Part shown: one piece after another, positions 26,701 through 41,700 of the stretch
Numbering within the stretch: position 1 is the stretch's first letter
Layout: each line of letters begins with the position of its first letter
Assembly (NCBI GenBank): GCA_949316495.1
Contig: OX439012.1
Coordinates: 26,258,166-26,322,165 of the forward strand
Source: Amphiduros pacificus
Taxonomy: Eukaryota; Annelida; Polychaeta; Phyllodocida; Hesionidae
Reading direction: 5' to 3'
Length of the DNA stretch: 64,000 bases
Notes under the pieces: generated by a model
The model's database searches: none
What the model saw: only the letters and a program-made list of their open reading frames with translations
Told to the model about the DNA's origin: nothing
Translations under genes and position numbers: made by a program

Positions 26701-29700
26701 CATACTTGTCAACCTGACCTACCCTGACAGTTGCCCCATAAGCCATCTACATCATAGTTGCCGGTAGTTGCACACCAAAGCTCTCCATTGTGGTCCAGTG
26801 TTGTACACTGATAGTATGCAACACCTTTGTAAGTGAAAGGGAATGTGCACATTGCACCTTTGGCATTGCCACCACTTGTGAATGTTGCACATGGAGTTGT
26901 GCCACCAGTTGTAGTCAGTGTTGTAGTTTCAATTGTTGTTGTAGTGTCACATAGAGTCCCTGTCAAAATATGCAATGTGACTATTACCAAATCATAATAA
27001 ATCTATGTCTCAGCCCACCAGCTGCAAGATCGATCTTGGCTGTAAAGCAAAATATTAATGCTCCAATCAGCATACAGACAAAGCATCTCTTTCTTTTCTT
27101 CCCTCATGTCAGTACTTTCAAGCTAATCTATTTGATCATCAAAATTTGGCAAACATGAAGCCAATGGTCAAAATGACCAGATAAAGAGTACCAAGCTAAA
27201 GTTGAGAAATGGGCATGCCTTACGGACATTCCTGTATGCATATGTGGCAGTCCCTCGGAAACCAGAAAAAAAACTCTAATTGATTCTAAGCACACACTTG
27301 ACACAATGTCAAGAAGAGAGCAGCAAGAAGGAATATTCAGAGATGATTACTCATTTGTCGCAAAGGAGACAGAGGCTAGATCATATGTTGGAGAAGGATA
27401 TCTTTTAGCAGCATTTCTTCCAAGCCTGACAGAATGACCTACCGGCACACACTCCCCATAGTCCATCGGTATCATAACTGGAAGTGGTGGCACACCAAGG
27501 ATCTTGGGAATTAAGGTTGATGCATTCATAACGTGCCACCCCTTGGTAGGTGAATGGAAAGACACACATGGCTCCATTAGCATTTCCACCAGTAGTGAAT
27601 GTGGCACATGGTGTTGTACCTGCACTGGTAGTTAGTGAGGTGGTTGTTTCTGGTGGGGTAGTGGTATCACAGACTGTGCCTAGAAATTAAAACTTTATTA
27701 TTGGCTTTCAAATATCACAATCACAGTAATTTGATGACAATGAATAGCTTACACTTGATAGCCTGCCAAAGAATGAATTCCAAATCAAATTCAAAATGTT
27801 AAGACTGAAATGGAAATGTTTTAAAATGAGACTTGAGTGTGTGTGACACACTCTTTGACTGTCATGTGCTAAATGGTTGGTAGCATACTTGTCAACCTGA
27901 CCTACCCTGACAGTTGCCCCATAAGCCATCTACATCATAGTTGCCGGTAGTTGCACACCAAAGCTCTCCATTGTGGTCCAGTGTTGTACACTGATAGTAT
28001 GCAACACCTTTGTAAGTGAAAGGGAATGTGCACATTGCACCTTTGGCATTGCCACCACTTGTGAATGTTGCACATGGAGTTGTGCCACCAGTTGTAGTCA
28101 GTGTTGTAGTTTCAATTGTTGTTGTAGTGTCACATAGAGTCCCTGTCAAAATATGCAATGTGACTATTACCAAATCATAATAAATCTATGTCTCAGCCCA
28201 CCAGCTGCAAGATCGATCTTGGCTGTAAAGCAAAATATTAATGCTCCAATCAGCATACAGACAAAGCATCTCTTTCTTTTCTTCCCTCATGTCAGTACTT
28301 TCAAGCTAATCTATTTGATCATCAAAATTTGGCAAACATGAAGCCAATGGTCAAAATGACCAGATAAAGAGTACCAAGCTAAAGTTGAGAAATGGGCATG
28401 CCTTACAGACATTCCTGTATGCATATGTGGCAGTCCCTCGGAAACCAGAAAAAAAACTCTAATTGATTCTAAGCACACACTTGACACAATGTCAAGAAGA
28501 AAGCAGCATGAAGGAATATTCAGAGATGATTACTCATTTGTCGCAAAGGAGACAGAGGCTAGATCACATGTTGGAGAAGGATATCTTTTAGCAGCATTTC
28601 TTCCAAGCCTGACAGAATGACCTACCGGCACACACTCCCCATAGTCCATCGGTATCATAACTGGAAGTGGTGGCACACCAAGGATCTTGGGAATTAAGGT
28701 TGATGCATTCATAACGTGCCACCCCTTGGTAGGTGAATGGAAAGACACACATGGCTCCATTAGCATTTCCACCAGTAGTGAATGTGGCACATGGTGTTGT
28801 ACCTGCACTGGTAGTTAGTGAGGTGGTTGTTTCTGGTGGGGTAGTGGTATCACAGACTGTGCCTAGAAATTAAAACTTTATTATTGGCTTTCAAATATCA
28901 CAATCACAGTAATTTGATGACAATGAATAGCTTACACTTGATAGCCTGCCAAAGAATGAATTCCAAATCAAATTCAAAATGTTAAGACTGAAATGGAAAT
29001 GTTTTAAAATGAGACTTGAGTGTGTGTGACACACTCTTTGACTGTCATGTGCTAAATGGTTGGTAGCATACTTGTCAACCTGACCTACCCTGACAGTTGC
29101 CCCATAAGCCATCTACATCATAGTTGCCGGTAGTTGCACACCAAAGCTCTCCATTGTGGTCCAGTGTTGTACACTGATAGTATGCAACACCTTTGTAAGT
29201 GAAAGGGAATGTGCACATTGCACCTTTGGCATTGCCACCACTTGTGAATGTTGCACATGGAGTTGTGCCACCAGTTGTAGTCAGTGTTGTAGTTTCAATT
29301 GTTGTTGTAGTGTCACATAGAGTCCCTGTCAAAATATGCAATGTGACTATTACCAAATCATAATAAATCTATGTCTCAGCCCACCAGCTGCAAGATCGAT
29401 CTTGGCTGTAAAGCAAAATATTAATGCTCCAATCAGCATACAGACAAAGCATCTCTTTCTTTTCTTCCCTCATGTCAGTACTTTCAAGCTAATCTATTTG
29501 ATCATCAAAATTTGGCAAACATGAAGCCAATGGTCAAAATGACCAGATAAAGAGTACCAAGCTAAAGTTGAGAAATGGGCATGCCTTACGGACATTCCTG
29601 TATGCATATGTGGCAGTCCCTCGGAAACCAGAAAAAAAACTCTAATTGATTCTAAGCACACACTTGACACAATGTCAAGAAGAGAGCAGCAAGAAGGAAT

Positions 29701-32700
29701 ATTCAGAGATGATTACTCATTTGTCGCAAAGGAGACAGAGGCTAGATCATATGTTGGAGAAGGATATCTTTTAGCAGCATTTCTTCCAAGCCTGACAGAA
29801 TGACCTACCGGCACACACTCCCCATAGTCCATCGGTATCATAACTGGAAGTGGTGGCACACCAAGGATCTTGGGAATTAAGGTTGATGCATTCATAACGT
29901 GCCACCCCTTGGTAGGTGAATGGAAAGACACACATGGCTCCATTAGCATTTCCACCAGTAGTGAATGTGGCACATGGTGTTGTACCTGCACTGGTAGTTA
30001 GTGAGGTGGTTGTTTCTGGTGGGGTAGTGGTATCACAGACTGTGCCTAGAAATTAAAACTTTATTATTGGCTTTCAAATATCACAATCACAGTAATTTGA
30101 TGACAATGAATAGCTTACACTTGATAGCCTGCCAAAGAATGAATTCCAAATCAAATTCAAAATGTTAAGACTGAAATGGAAATGTTTTAAAATGAGACTT
30201 GAGTGTGTGTGACACACTCTTTGACTGTCATGTGCTAAATGGTTGGTAGCATACTTGTCAACCTGACCTACCCTGACAGTTGCCCCATAAGCCATCTACA
30301 TCATAGTTGCCGGTAGTTGCACACCAAAGCTCTCCATTGTGGTCCAGTGTTGTACACTGATAGTATGCAACACCTTTGTAAGTGAAAGGGAATGTGCACA
30401 TTGCACCTTTGGCATTGCCACCACTTGTGAATGTTGCACATGGAGTTGTGCCACCAGTTGTAGTCAGTGTTGTAGTTTCAATTGTTGTTGTAGTGTCACA
30501 TAGAGTCCCTGTCAAAATATGCAATGTGACTATTACCAAATCATAATAAATCTATGTCTCAGCCCACCAGCTGCAAGATCGATCTTGGCTGTAAAGCAAA
30601 ATATTAATGCTCCAATCAGCATACAGACAAAGCATCTCTTTCTTTTCTTCCCTCATGTCAGTACTTTCAAGCTAATCTATTTGATCATCAAAATTTGGCA
30701 AACATGAAGCCAATGGTCAAAATGACCAGATAAAGAGTACCAAGCTAAAGTTGAGAAATGGGCATGCCTTACGGACATTCCTGTATGCATATGTGGCAGT
30801 CCCTCGGAAACCAGAAAAAAAACTCTAATTGATTCTAAGCACACACTTGACACAATGTCAAGAAGAAAGCAGCATGAAGGAATATTCAGAGATGATTACT
30901 CATTTGTCGCAAAGGAGACAGAGGCTAGATCATATGTTGGAGAAGGATATCTTTTAGCAGCATTTCTTCCAAGCCTGACAGAATGACCTACCGGCACACA
31001 CTCCCCATAGTCCATCGGTATCATAACTGGAAGTGGTGGCACACCAAGGATCTTGGGAATTAAGGTTGATGCATTCATAACGTGCCACCCCTTGGTAGGT
31101 GAATGGAAAGACACACATGGCTCCATTAGCATTTCCACCAGTAGTGAATGTGGCACATGGTGTTGTACCTGCACTGGTAGTTAGTGAGGTGGTTGTTTCT
31201 GGTGGGGTAGTGGTATCACAGACTGTGCCTAGAAATTAAAACTTTATTATTGGCTTTCAAATATCACAATCACAGTAATTTGATGACAATGAATAGCTTA
31301 CACTTGATAGCCTGCCAAAGAATGAATTCCAAATCAAATTCAAAATGTTAAGACTGAAATGGAAATGTTTTAAAATGAGACTTGAGTGTGTGTGACACAC
31401 TTTTTGACTGTCATGTGCTAAATGGTTGGTAGCATACTTGTCAACCTGACCTACCCTGACAGTTGCCCCATAAGCCATCTACATCATAGTTGCCGGTAGT
31501 TGCACACCAAAGCTCTCCATTGTGGTCCAGTGTTGTACACTGATAGTATGCAACACCTTTGTAAGTGAAAGGGAATGTGCACATTGCACCTTTGGCATTG
31601 CCACCACTTGTGAATGTTGCACATGGAGTTGTGCCACCAGTTGTAGTCAGTGTTGTAGTTTCAATTGTTGTTGTAGTGTCACATAGAGTCCCTGTCAAAA
31701 TATGCAATGTGACTATTACCAAATCATAATAAATCTATGTCTCAGCCCACCAGCTGCAAGATCGATCTTGGCTGTAAAGCAAAATATTAATGCTCCAATC
31801 AGCATACAGACACAGCATCTCTTTCTTTTCTTCCCTCATGTCAGTACTTTCAAGCTAATCTATTTGATCATCAAAATTTGGCAAACATGAAGCCAATGGT
31901 CAAAATGACCAGATAAAGAGTACCAAGCTAAAGTTGAGAAATGGGCATGCCTTACGGACATTCCTGTATGCATATGTGGCAGTCCCTCGGAAACCAGAAA
32001 AAAAACTCTAATTGATTCTAAGCACACACTTGACACAATGTCAAGAAGAAAGCAGCATGAAGGAATATTCAGAGATGATTACTCATTTGTCGCAAAGGAG
32101 ACAGAGGCTAGATCATATGTTGGAGAAGGATATCTTTTAGCAGCATTTCTTCCAAGCCTGACAGAATGACCTACCGGCACACACTCCCCATAGTCCATCG
32201 GTATCATAACTGGAAGTGGTGGCACACCAAGGATCTTGGGAATTAAGGTTGATGCATTCATAACGTGCCACCCCTTGGTAGGTGAATGGAAAGACACACA
32301 TGGCTCCATTAGCATTTCCACCAGTAGTGAATGTGGCACATGGTGTTGTACCTGCACTGGTAGTTAGTGAGGTGGTTGTTTCTGGTGGGGTAGTGGTATC
32401 ACAGACTGTGCCTAGAAATTAAAACTTTATTATTGGCTTTCAAATATCACAATCACAGTAATTTGATGACAATGAATAGCTTACACTTGATAGCCTGCCA
32501 AAGAATGAATTCCAAATCAAATTCAAAATGTTAAGACTGAAATGGAAATGTTTTAAAATGAGACTTGAGTGTGTGTGACACACTTTTTGACTGTCATGTG
32601 CTAAATGGTTGGTAGCATACTTGTCAACCTGACCTACCCTGACAGTTGCCCCATAAGCCATCTACATCATAGTTGCCGGTAGTTGCACACCAAAGCTCTC

Positions 32701-35700
32701 CATTGTGGTCCAGTGTTGTACACTGATAGTATGCAACACCTTTGTAAGTGAAAGGGAATGTGCACATTGCACCTTTGGCATTGCCACCACTTGTGAATGT
32801 TGCACATGGAGTTGTGCCACCAGTTGTAGTCAGTGTTGTAGTTTCAATTGTTGTTGTAGTGTCACATAGAGTCCCTGTCAAAATATGCAATGTGACTATT
32901 ACCAAATCATAATAAATCTATGTCTCAGCCCACCAGCTGCATGATCGATCTTGGCTGTAAAGCAAAATATTAATGCTCCAATCAGCATACAGACAAAGCA
33001 TCTCTTTCTTTTCTTCCCTCATGTCAGTACTTTCAAGCTAATCTATTTGATCATCAAAATTTGGCAAACATGAAGCCAATGGTCAAAATGACCAGATAAA
33101 GAGTACCAAGCTAAAGTTGAGAAATGGGCATGCCTTACGGACATTCCTGTATGCATATGTGGCAGTCCCTCGGAAACCAGAAAAAAAACTCTAATTGATT
33201 CTAAGCACACACTTGACACAATGTCAAGAAGAAAGCAGCATGAAGGAATATTCAGAGATGATTACTCATTTGTCGCAAAGGAGACAGAGGCTAGATCATA
33301 TGTTGGAGAAGGATATCTTTTAGCAGCATTTCTTCCAAGCCTGACAGAATGACCTACCGGCACACACTCCCCATAGTCCATCAGTATCATAACTGGAAGT
33401 GGTGGCACACCAAGGATCTTGGGAATTAAGGTTGATGCATTCATAACGTGCCACCCCTTGGTAGGTGAATGGAAAGACACACATGGCTCCATTAGCATTT
33501 CCACCAGTAGTGAATGTGGCACATGGTGTTGTACCTGCACTGGTAGTTAGTGAGGTGGTTGTTTCTGGTGGGGTAGTGGTATCACAGACTGTGCCTAGAA
33601 ATTAAAACTTTATTATTGGCTTTCAAATATCACAATCACAGTAATTTGATGACAATGAATAGCTTACACTTGATAGCCTGCCAAAGAATGAATTCCAAAT
33701 CAAATTCAAAATGTTAAGACTGAAATGGAAATGTTTTAAAATGAGACTTGAGTGTGTGTGACACACTCTTTGACTGTCATGTGCTAAATGGTTGGTAGCA
33801 TACTTGTCAACCTGACCTACCCTGACAGTTGCCCCATAAGCCATCTACATCATAGTTGCCGGTAGTTGCACACCAAAGCTCTCCATTGTGGTCCAGTGTT
33901 GTACACTGATAGTATGCAACACCTTTGTAAGTGAAAGGGAATGTGCACATTGCACCTTTGGCATTGCCACCACTTGTGAATGTTGCACATGGAGTTGTGC
34001 CACCAGTTGTAGTCAGTGTTGTAGTTTCAATTGTTGTTGTAGTGTCACATAGAGTCCCTGTCAAAATATGCAATGTGACTATTACCAAATCATAATAAAT
34101 CTATGTCTCAGCCCACCAGCTGCAAGATCGATCTTGGCTGTAAAGCAAAATATTAATGCTCCAATCAGCATACAGACAAAGCATCTCTTTCTTTTCTTCC
34201 CTCATGTCAGTACTTTCAAGCTAATCTATTTGATCATCAAAATTTGGCAAACATGAAGCCAATGGTCAAAATGACCAGATAAAGAGTACCAAGCTAAAGT
34301 TGAGAAATGGGCATGCCTTACAGACATTCCTGTATGCATATGTGGCAGTCCCTCGGAAACCAGAAAAAAAACTCTAATTGATTCTAAGCACACACTTGAC
34401 ACAATGTCAAGAAGAAAGCAGCATGAAGGAATATTCAGAGATGATTACTCATTTGTCGCAAAGGAGACAGAGGCTAGATCATATGTTGGAGAAGGATATC
34501 TTTTAGCAGCATTTCTTCCAAGCCTGACAGAATGACCTACCGGCACACACTCCCCATAGTCCATCGGTATCATAACTGGAAGTGGTGGCACACCAAGGAT
34601 CTTGGGAATTAAGGTTGATGCATTCATAACGTGCCACCCCTTGGTAGGTGAATGGAAAGACACACATGGCTCCATTAGCATTTCCACCAGTAGTGAATGT
34701 GGCACATGGTGTTGTACCTGCACTGGTAGTTAGTGAGGTGGTTGTTTCTGGTGGGGTAGTGGTATCACAGACTGTGCCTAGAAATTAAAACTTTATTATT
34801 GGCTTTCAAATATCACAATCACAGTAATTTGATGACAATGAATAGCTTACACTTGATAGCCTGCCAAAGAATGAATTCCAAATCAAATTCAAAATGTTAA
34901 GACTGAAATGGAAATGTTTTAAAATGAGACTTGAGTGTGTGTGACACACTCTTTGACTGTCATGTGCTAAATGGTTGGTAGCATACTTGTCAACCTGACC
35001 TACCCTGACAGTTGCCCCATAAGCCATCTACATCATAGTTGCCGGTAGTTGCACACCAAAGCTCTCCATTGTGGTCCAGTGTTGTACACTGATAGTATGC
35101 AACACCTTTGTAAGTGAAAGGGAATGTGCACATTGCACCTTTGGCATTGCCACCACTTGTGAATGTTGCACATGGAGTTGTGCCACCAGTTGTAGTCAGT
35201 GTTGTAGTTTCAATTGTTGTTGTAGTGTCACATAGAGTCCCTGTCAAAATATGCAATGTGACTATTACCAAATCATAATAAATCTATGTCTCAGCCCACC
35301 AGCTGCAAGATCGATCTTGGCTGTAAAGCAAAATATTAATGCTCCAATCAGCATACAGACAAAGCATCTCTTTCTTTTCTTCCCTCATGTCAGTACTTTC
35401 AAGCTAATCTATTTGATCATCAAAATTTGGCAAACATGAAGCCAATGGTCAAAATGACCAGATAAAGAGTACCAAGCTAAAGTTTGAGAAATGGGCATGC
35501 CTTACGGACATTCCTGTATGCATTTGTGGCAGTCCCTCGGAAACCAGAAAAAAAACTCTAATTGATTCTAAGCACACACTTGACACAATGTCAAGAAGAA
35601 AGCAGCATGAAGGAATATTCAGAGATGATTACTCATTTGTCGCAAAGGAGACAGAGGCTAGATCACATGTTGGAGAAGGATATCTTTTAGCAGCATTTCT

Positions 35701-38700
35701 TCCAAGCCTGACAGAATGACCTACCGGCACACACTCCCCATAGTCCATCGGTATCATAACTGGAAGTGGTGGCACACCAAGGATCTTGGGAATTAAGGTT
35801 GATGCATTCATAACGTGCCACCCCTTGGTAGGTGAATGGAAAGACACACATGGCTCCATTAGCATTTCCACCAGTAGTGAATGTGGCACATGGTGTTGTA
35901 CCTGCACTGGTAGTTAGTGAGGTGGTTGTTTCTGGTGGGGTAGTGGTATCACAGACTGTGCCTAGAAATTAAAACTTTATTATTGGCTTTCAAATATCAC
36001 AATCACAGTAATTTGATGACAATGAATAGCTTACACTTGATAGCCTGCCAAAGAATGAATTCCAAATCAAATTCAAAATGTTAAGACTGAAATGGAAATG
36101 TTTTAAAATGAGACTTGAGTGTGTGTGACACACTCTTTGACTGTCATGTGCTAAATGGTTGGTAGCATACTTGTCAACCTGACCTACCCTGACAGTTGCC
36201 CCATAAGCCATCTACATCATAGTTGCCGGTAGTTGCACACCAAAGCTCTCCATTGTGGTCCAGTGTTGTACACTGATAGTATGCAACACCTTTGTAAGTG
36301 AAAGGGAATGTGCACATTGCACCTTTGGCATTGCCACCACTTGTGAATGTTGCACATGGAGTTGTGCCACCAGTTGTAGTCAGTGTTGTAGTTTCAATTG
36401 TTGTTGTAGTGTCACATAGAGTCCCTGTCAAAATATGCAATGTGACTATTACCAAATCATAATAAATCTATGTCTCAGCCCACCAGCTGCAAGATCGATC
36501 TTGGCTGTAAAGCAAAATATTAATGCTCCAATCAGCATACAGACAAAGCATCTCTTTCTTTTCTTCCCTCATGTCAGTACTTTCAAGCTAATCTATTTGA
36601 TCATCAAAATTTGGCAAACATGAAGCCAATGGTCAAAATGACCAGATAAAGAGTACCAAGCTAAAGTTGAGAAATGGGCATGCCTTACGGACATTCCTGT
36701 ATGCATATGTGGCAGTCCCTCGGAAACCAGAAAAAAAACTCTAATTGATTCTAAGCACACACTTGACACAATGTCAAGAAGAGAGCAGCAAGAAGGAATA
36801 TTCAGAGATGATTACTCATTTGTCGCAAAGGAGACAGAGGCTAGATCATATGTTGGAGAAGGATATCTTTTAGCAGCATTTCTTCCAAGCCTGACAGAAT
36901 GACCTACCGGCACACACTCCCCATAGTCCATCGGTATCATAACTGGAAGTGGTGGCACACCAAGGATCTTGGGAATTAAGGTTGATGCATTCATAACGTG
37001 CCACCCCTTGGTAGGTGAATGGAAAGACACACATGGCTCCATTAGCATTTCCACCAGTAGTGAATGTGGCACATGGTGTTGTACCTGCACTGGTAGTTAG
37101 TGAGGTGGTTGTTTCTGGTGGGGTAGTGGTATCACAGACTGTGCCTAGAAATTAAAACTTTATTATTGGCTTTCAAATATCACAATCACAGTAATTTGAT
37201 GACAATGAATAGCTTACACTTGATAGCCTGCCAAAGAATGAATTCCAAATCAAATTCAAAATGTTAAGACTGAAATGGAAATGTTTTAAAATGAGACTTG
37301 AGTGTGTGTGACACACTCTTTGACTGTCATGTGCTAAATGGTTGGTAGCATACTTGTCAACCTGACCTACCCTGACAGTTGCCCCATAAGCCATCTACAT
37401 CATAGTTGCCGGTAGTTGCACACCAAAGCTCTCCATTGTGGTCCAGTGTTGTACACTGATAGTATGCAACACCTTTGTAAGTGAAAGGGAATGTGCACAT
37501 TGCACCTTTGGCATTGCCACCACTTGTGAATGTTGCACATGGAGTTGTGCCACCAGTTGTAGTCAGTGTTGTAGTTTCAATTGTTGTTGTAGTGTCACAT
37601 AGAGTCCCTGTCAAAATATGCAATGTGACTATTACCAAATCATAATAAATCTATGTCTCAGCCCACCAGCTGCAAGATCGATCTTGGCTGTAAAGCAAAA
37701 TATTAATGCTCCAATCAGCATACAGACAAAGCATCTCTTTCTTTTCTTCCCTCATGTCAGTACTTTCAAGCTAATCTATTTGATCATCAAAATTTGGCAA
37801 ACATGAAGCCAATGGTCAAAATGACCAGATAAAGAGTACCAAGCTAAAGTTGAGAAATGGGCATGCCTTACGGACATTCCTGTATGCATATGTGGCAGTC
37901 CCTCGGAAACCAGAAAAAAAACTCTAATTGATTCTAAGCACACACTTGACACAATGTCAAGAAGAGAGCAGCAAGAAGGAATATTCAGAGATGATTACTC
38001 ATTTGTCGCAAAGGAGACAGAGGCTAGATCATATGTTGGAGAAGGATATCTTTTAGCAGCATTTCTTCCAAGCCTGACAGAATGACCTACCGGCACACAC
38101 TCCCCATAGTCCATCGGTATCATAACTGGAAGTGGTGGCACACCAAGGATCTTGGGAATTAAGGTTGATGCATTCATAACGTGCCACCCCTTGGTAGGTG
38201 AATGGAAAGACACACATGGCTCCATTAGCATTTCCACCAGTAGTGAATGTGGCACATGGTGTTGTACCTGCACTGGTAGTTAGTGAGGTGGTTGTTTCTG
38301 GTGGGGTAGTGGTATCACAGACTGTGCCTAGAAATTAAAACTTTATTATTGGCTTTCAAATATCACAATCACAGTAATTTGATGACAATGAATAGCTTAC
38401 ACTTGATAGCCTGCCAAAGAATGAATTCCAAATCAAATTCAAAATGTTAAGACTGAAATGGAAATGTTTTAAAATGAGACTTGAGTGTGTGTGACACACT
38501 CTTTGACTGTCATGTGCTAAATGGTTGGTAGCATACTTGTCAACCTGACCTACCCTGACAGTTGCCCCATAAGCCATCTACATCATAGTTGCCGGTAGTT
38601 GCACACCAAAGCTCTCCATTGTGGTCCAGTGTTGTACACTGATAGTATGCAACACCTTTGTAAGTGAAAGGGAATGTGCACATTGCACCTTTGGCATTGC

Positions 38701-41700
38701 CACCACTTGTGAATGTTGCACATGGAGTTGTGCCACCAGTTGTAGTCAGTGTTGTAGTTTCAATTGTTGTTGTAGTGTCACATAGAGTCCCTGTCAAAAT
38801 ATGCAATGTGACTATTACCAAATCATAATAAATCTATGTCTCAGCCCACCAGCTGCAAGATCGATCTTGGCTGTAAAGCAAAATATTAATGCTCCAATCA
38901 GCATACAGACAAAGCATCTCTTTCTTTTCTTCCCTCATGTCAGTACTTTCAAGCTAATCTATTTGATCATCAAAATTTGGCAAACATGAAGCCAATGGTC
39001 AAAATGACCAGATAAAGAGTACCAAGCTAAAGTTGAGAAATGGGCATGCCTTACGGACATTCCTGTATGCATATGTGGCAGTCCCTCGGAAACCAGAAAA
39101 AAAACTCTAATTGATTCTAAGCACACACTTGACACAATGTCAAGAAGAAAGCAGCATGAAGGAATATTCAGAGATGATTACTCATTTGTCGCAAAGGAGA
39201 CAGAGGCTAGATCATATGTTGGAGAAGGATATCTTTTAGCAGCATTTCTTCCAAGCCTGACAGAATGACCTACCGGCACACACTCCCCATAGTCCATCGG
39301 TATCATAACTGGAAGTGGTGGCACACCAAGGATCTTGGGAATTAAGGTTGATGCATTCATAACGTGCCACCCCTTGGTAGGTGAATGGAAAGACACACAT
39401 GGCTCCATTAGCATTTCCACCAGTAGTGAATGTGGCACATGGTGTTGTACCTGCACTGGTAGTTAGTGAGGTGGTTGTTTCTGGTGGGGTAGTGGTATCA
39501 CAGACTGTGCCTAGAAATTAAAACTTTATTATTGGCTTTCAAATATCACAATCACAGTAATTTGATGACAATGAATAGCTTACACTTGATAGCCTGCCAA
39601 AGAATGAATTCCAAATCAAATTCAAAATGTTAAGACTGAAATGGAAATGTTTTAAAATGAGACTTGAGTGTGTGTGACACACTCTTTGACTGTCATGTGC
39701 TAAATGGTTGGTAGCATACTTGTCAACCTGACCTACCCTGACAGTTGCCCCATAAGCCATCTACATCATAGTTGCCGGTAGTTGCACACCAAAGCTCTCC
39801 ATTGTGGTCCAGTGTTGTACACTGATAGTATGCAACACCTTTGTAAGTGAAAGGGAATGTGCACATTGCACCTTTGGCATTGCCACCACTTGTGAATGTT
39901 GCACATGGAGTTGTGCCACCAGTTGTAGTCAGTGTTGTAGTTTCAATTGTTGTTGTAGTGTCACATAGAGTCCCTGTCAAAATATGCAATGTGACTATTA
40001 CCAAATCATAATAAATCTATGTCTCAGCCCACCAGCTGCAAGATCGATCTTGGCTGTAAAGCAAAATATTAATGCTCCAATCAGCATACAGACAAAGCAT
40101 CTCTTTCTTTTCTTCCCTCATGTCAGTACTTTCAAGCTAATCTATTTGATCATCAAAATTTGGCAAACATGAAGCCAATGGTCAAAATGACCAGATAAAG
40201 AGTACCAAGCTAAAGTTGAGAAATGGGCATGCCTTACGGACATTCCTGTATGCATATGTGGCAGTCCCTCGGAAACCAGAAAAAAAACTCTAATTGATTC
40301 TAAGCACACACTTGACACAATGTCAAGAAGAAAGCAGCATGAAGGAATATTCAGAGATGATTACTCATTTGTCGCAAAGGAGACAGAGGCTAGATCATAT
40401 GTTGGAGAAGGATATCTTTTAGCAGCATTTCTTCCAAGCCTGACAGAATGACCTACCGGCACACACTCCCCATAGTCCATCGGTATCATAACTGGAAGTG
40501 GTGGCACACCAAGGATCTTGGGAATTAAGGTTGATGCATTCATAACGTGCCACCCCTTGGTAGGTGAATGGAAAGACACACATGGCTCCATTAGCATTTC
40601 CACCAGTAGTGAATGTGGCACATGGTGTTGTACCTGCACTGGTAGTTAGTGAGGTGGTTGTTTCTGGTGGGGTAGTGGTATCACAGACTGTGCCTAGAAA
40701 TTAAAACTTTATTATTGGCTTTCAAATATCACAATCACAGTAATTTGATGACAATGAATAGCTTACACTTGATAGCCTGCCAAAGAATGAATTCCAAATC
40801 AAATTCAAAATGTTAAGACTGAAATGGAAATGTTTTAAAATGAGACTTGAGTGTGTGTGACACACTTTTTGACTGTCATGTGCTAAATGGTTGGTAGCAT
40901 ACTTGTCAACCTGACCTACCCTGACAGTTGCCCCATAAGCCATCTACATCATAGTTGCCGGTAGTTGCACACCAAAGCTCTCCATTGTGGTCCAGTGTTG
41001 TACACTGATAGTATGCAACACCTTTGTAAGTGAAAGGGAATGTGCACATTGCACCTTTGGCATTGCCACCACTTGTGAATGTTGCACATGGAGTTGTGCC
41101 ACCAGTTGTAGTCAGTGTTGTAGTTTCAATTGTTGTTGTAGTGTCACATAGAGTCCCTGTCAAAATATGCAATGTGACTATTACCAAATCATAATAAATC
41201 TATGTCTCAGCCCACCAGCTGCAAGATCGATCTTGGCTGTAAAGCAAAATATTAATGCTCCAATCAGCATACAGACACAGCATCTCTTTCTTTTCTTCCC
41301 TCATGTCAGTACTTTCAAGCTAATCTATTTGATCATCAAAATTTGGCAAACATGAAGCCAATGGTCAAAATGACCAGATAAAGAGTACCAAGCTAAAGTT
41401 GAGAAATGGGCATGCCTTACGGACATTCCTGTATGCATATGTGGCAGTCCCTCGGAAACCAGAAAAAAAACTCTAATTGATTCTAAGCACACACTTGACA
41501 CAATGTCAAGAAGAAAGCAGCATGAAGGAATATTCAGAGATGATTACTCATTTGTCGCAAAGGAGACAGAGGCTAGATCATATGTTGGAGAAGGATATCT
41601 TTTAGCAGCATTTCTTCCAAGCCTGACAGAATGACCTACCGGCACACACTCCCCATAGTCCATCGGTATCATAACTGGAAGTGGTGGCACACCAAGGATC

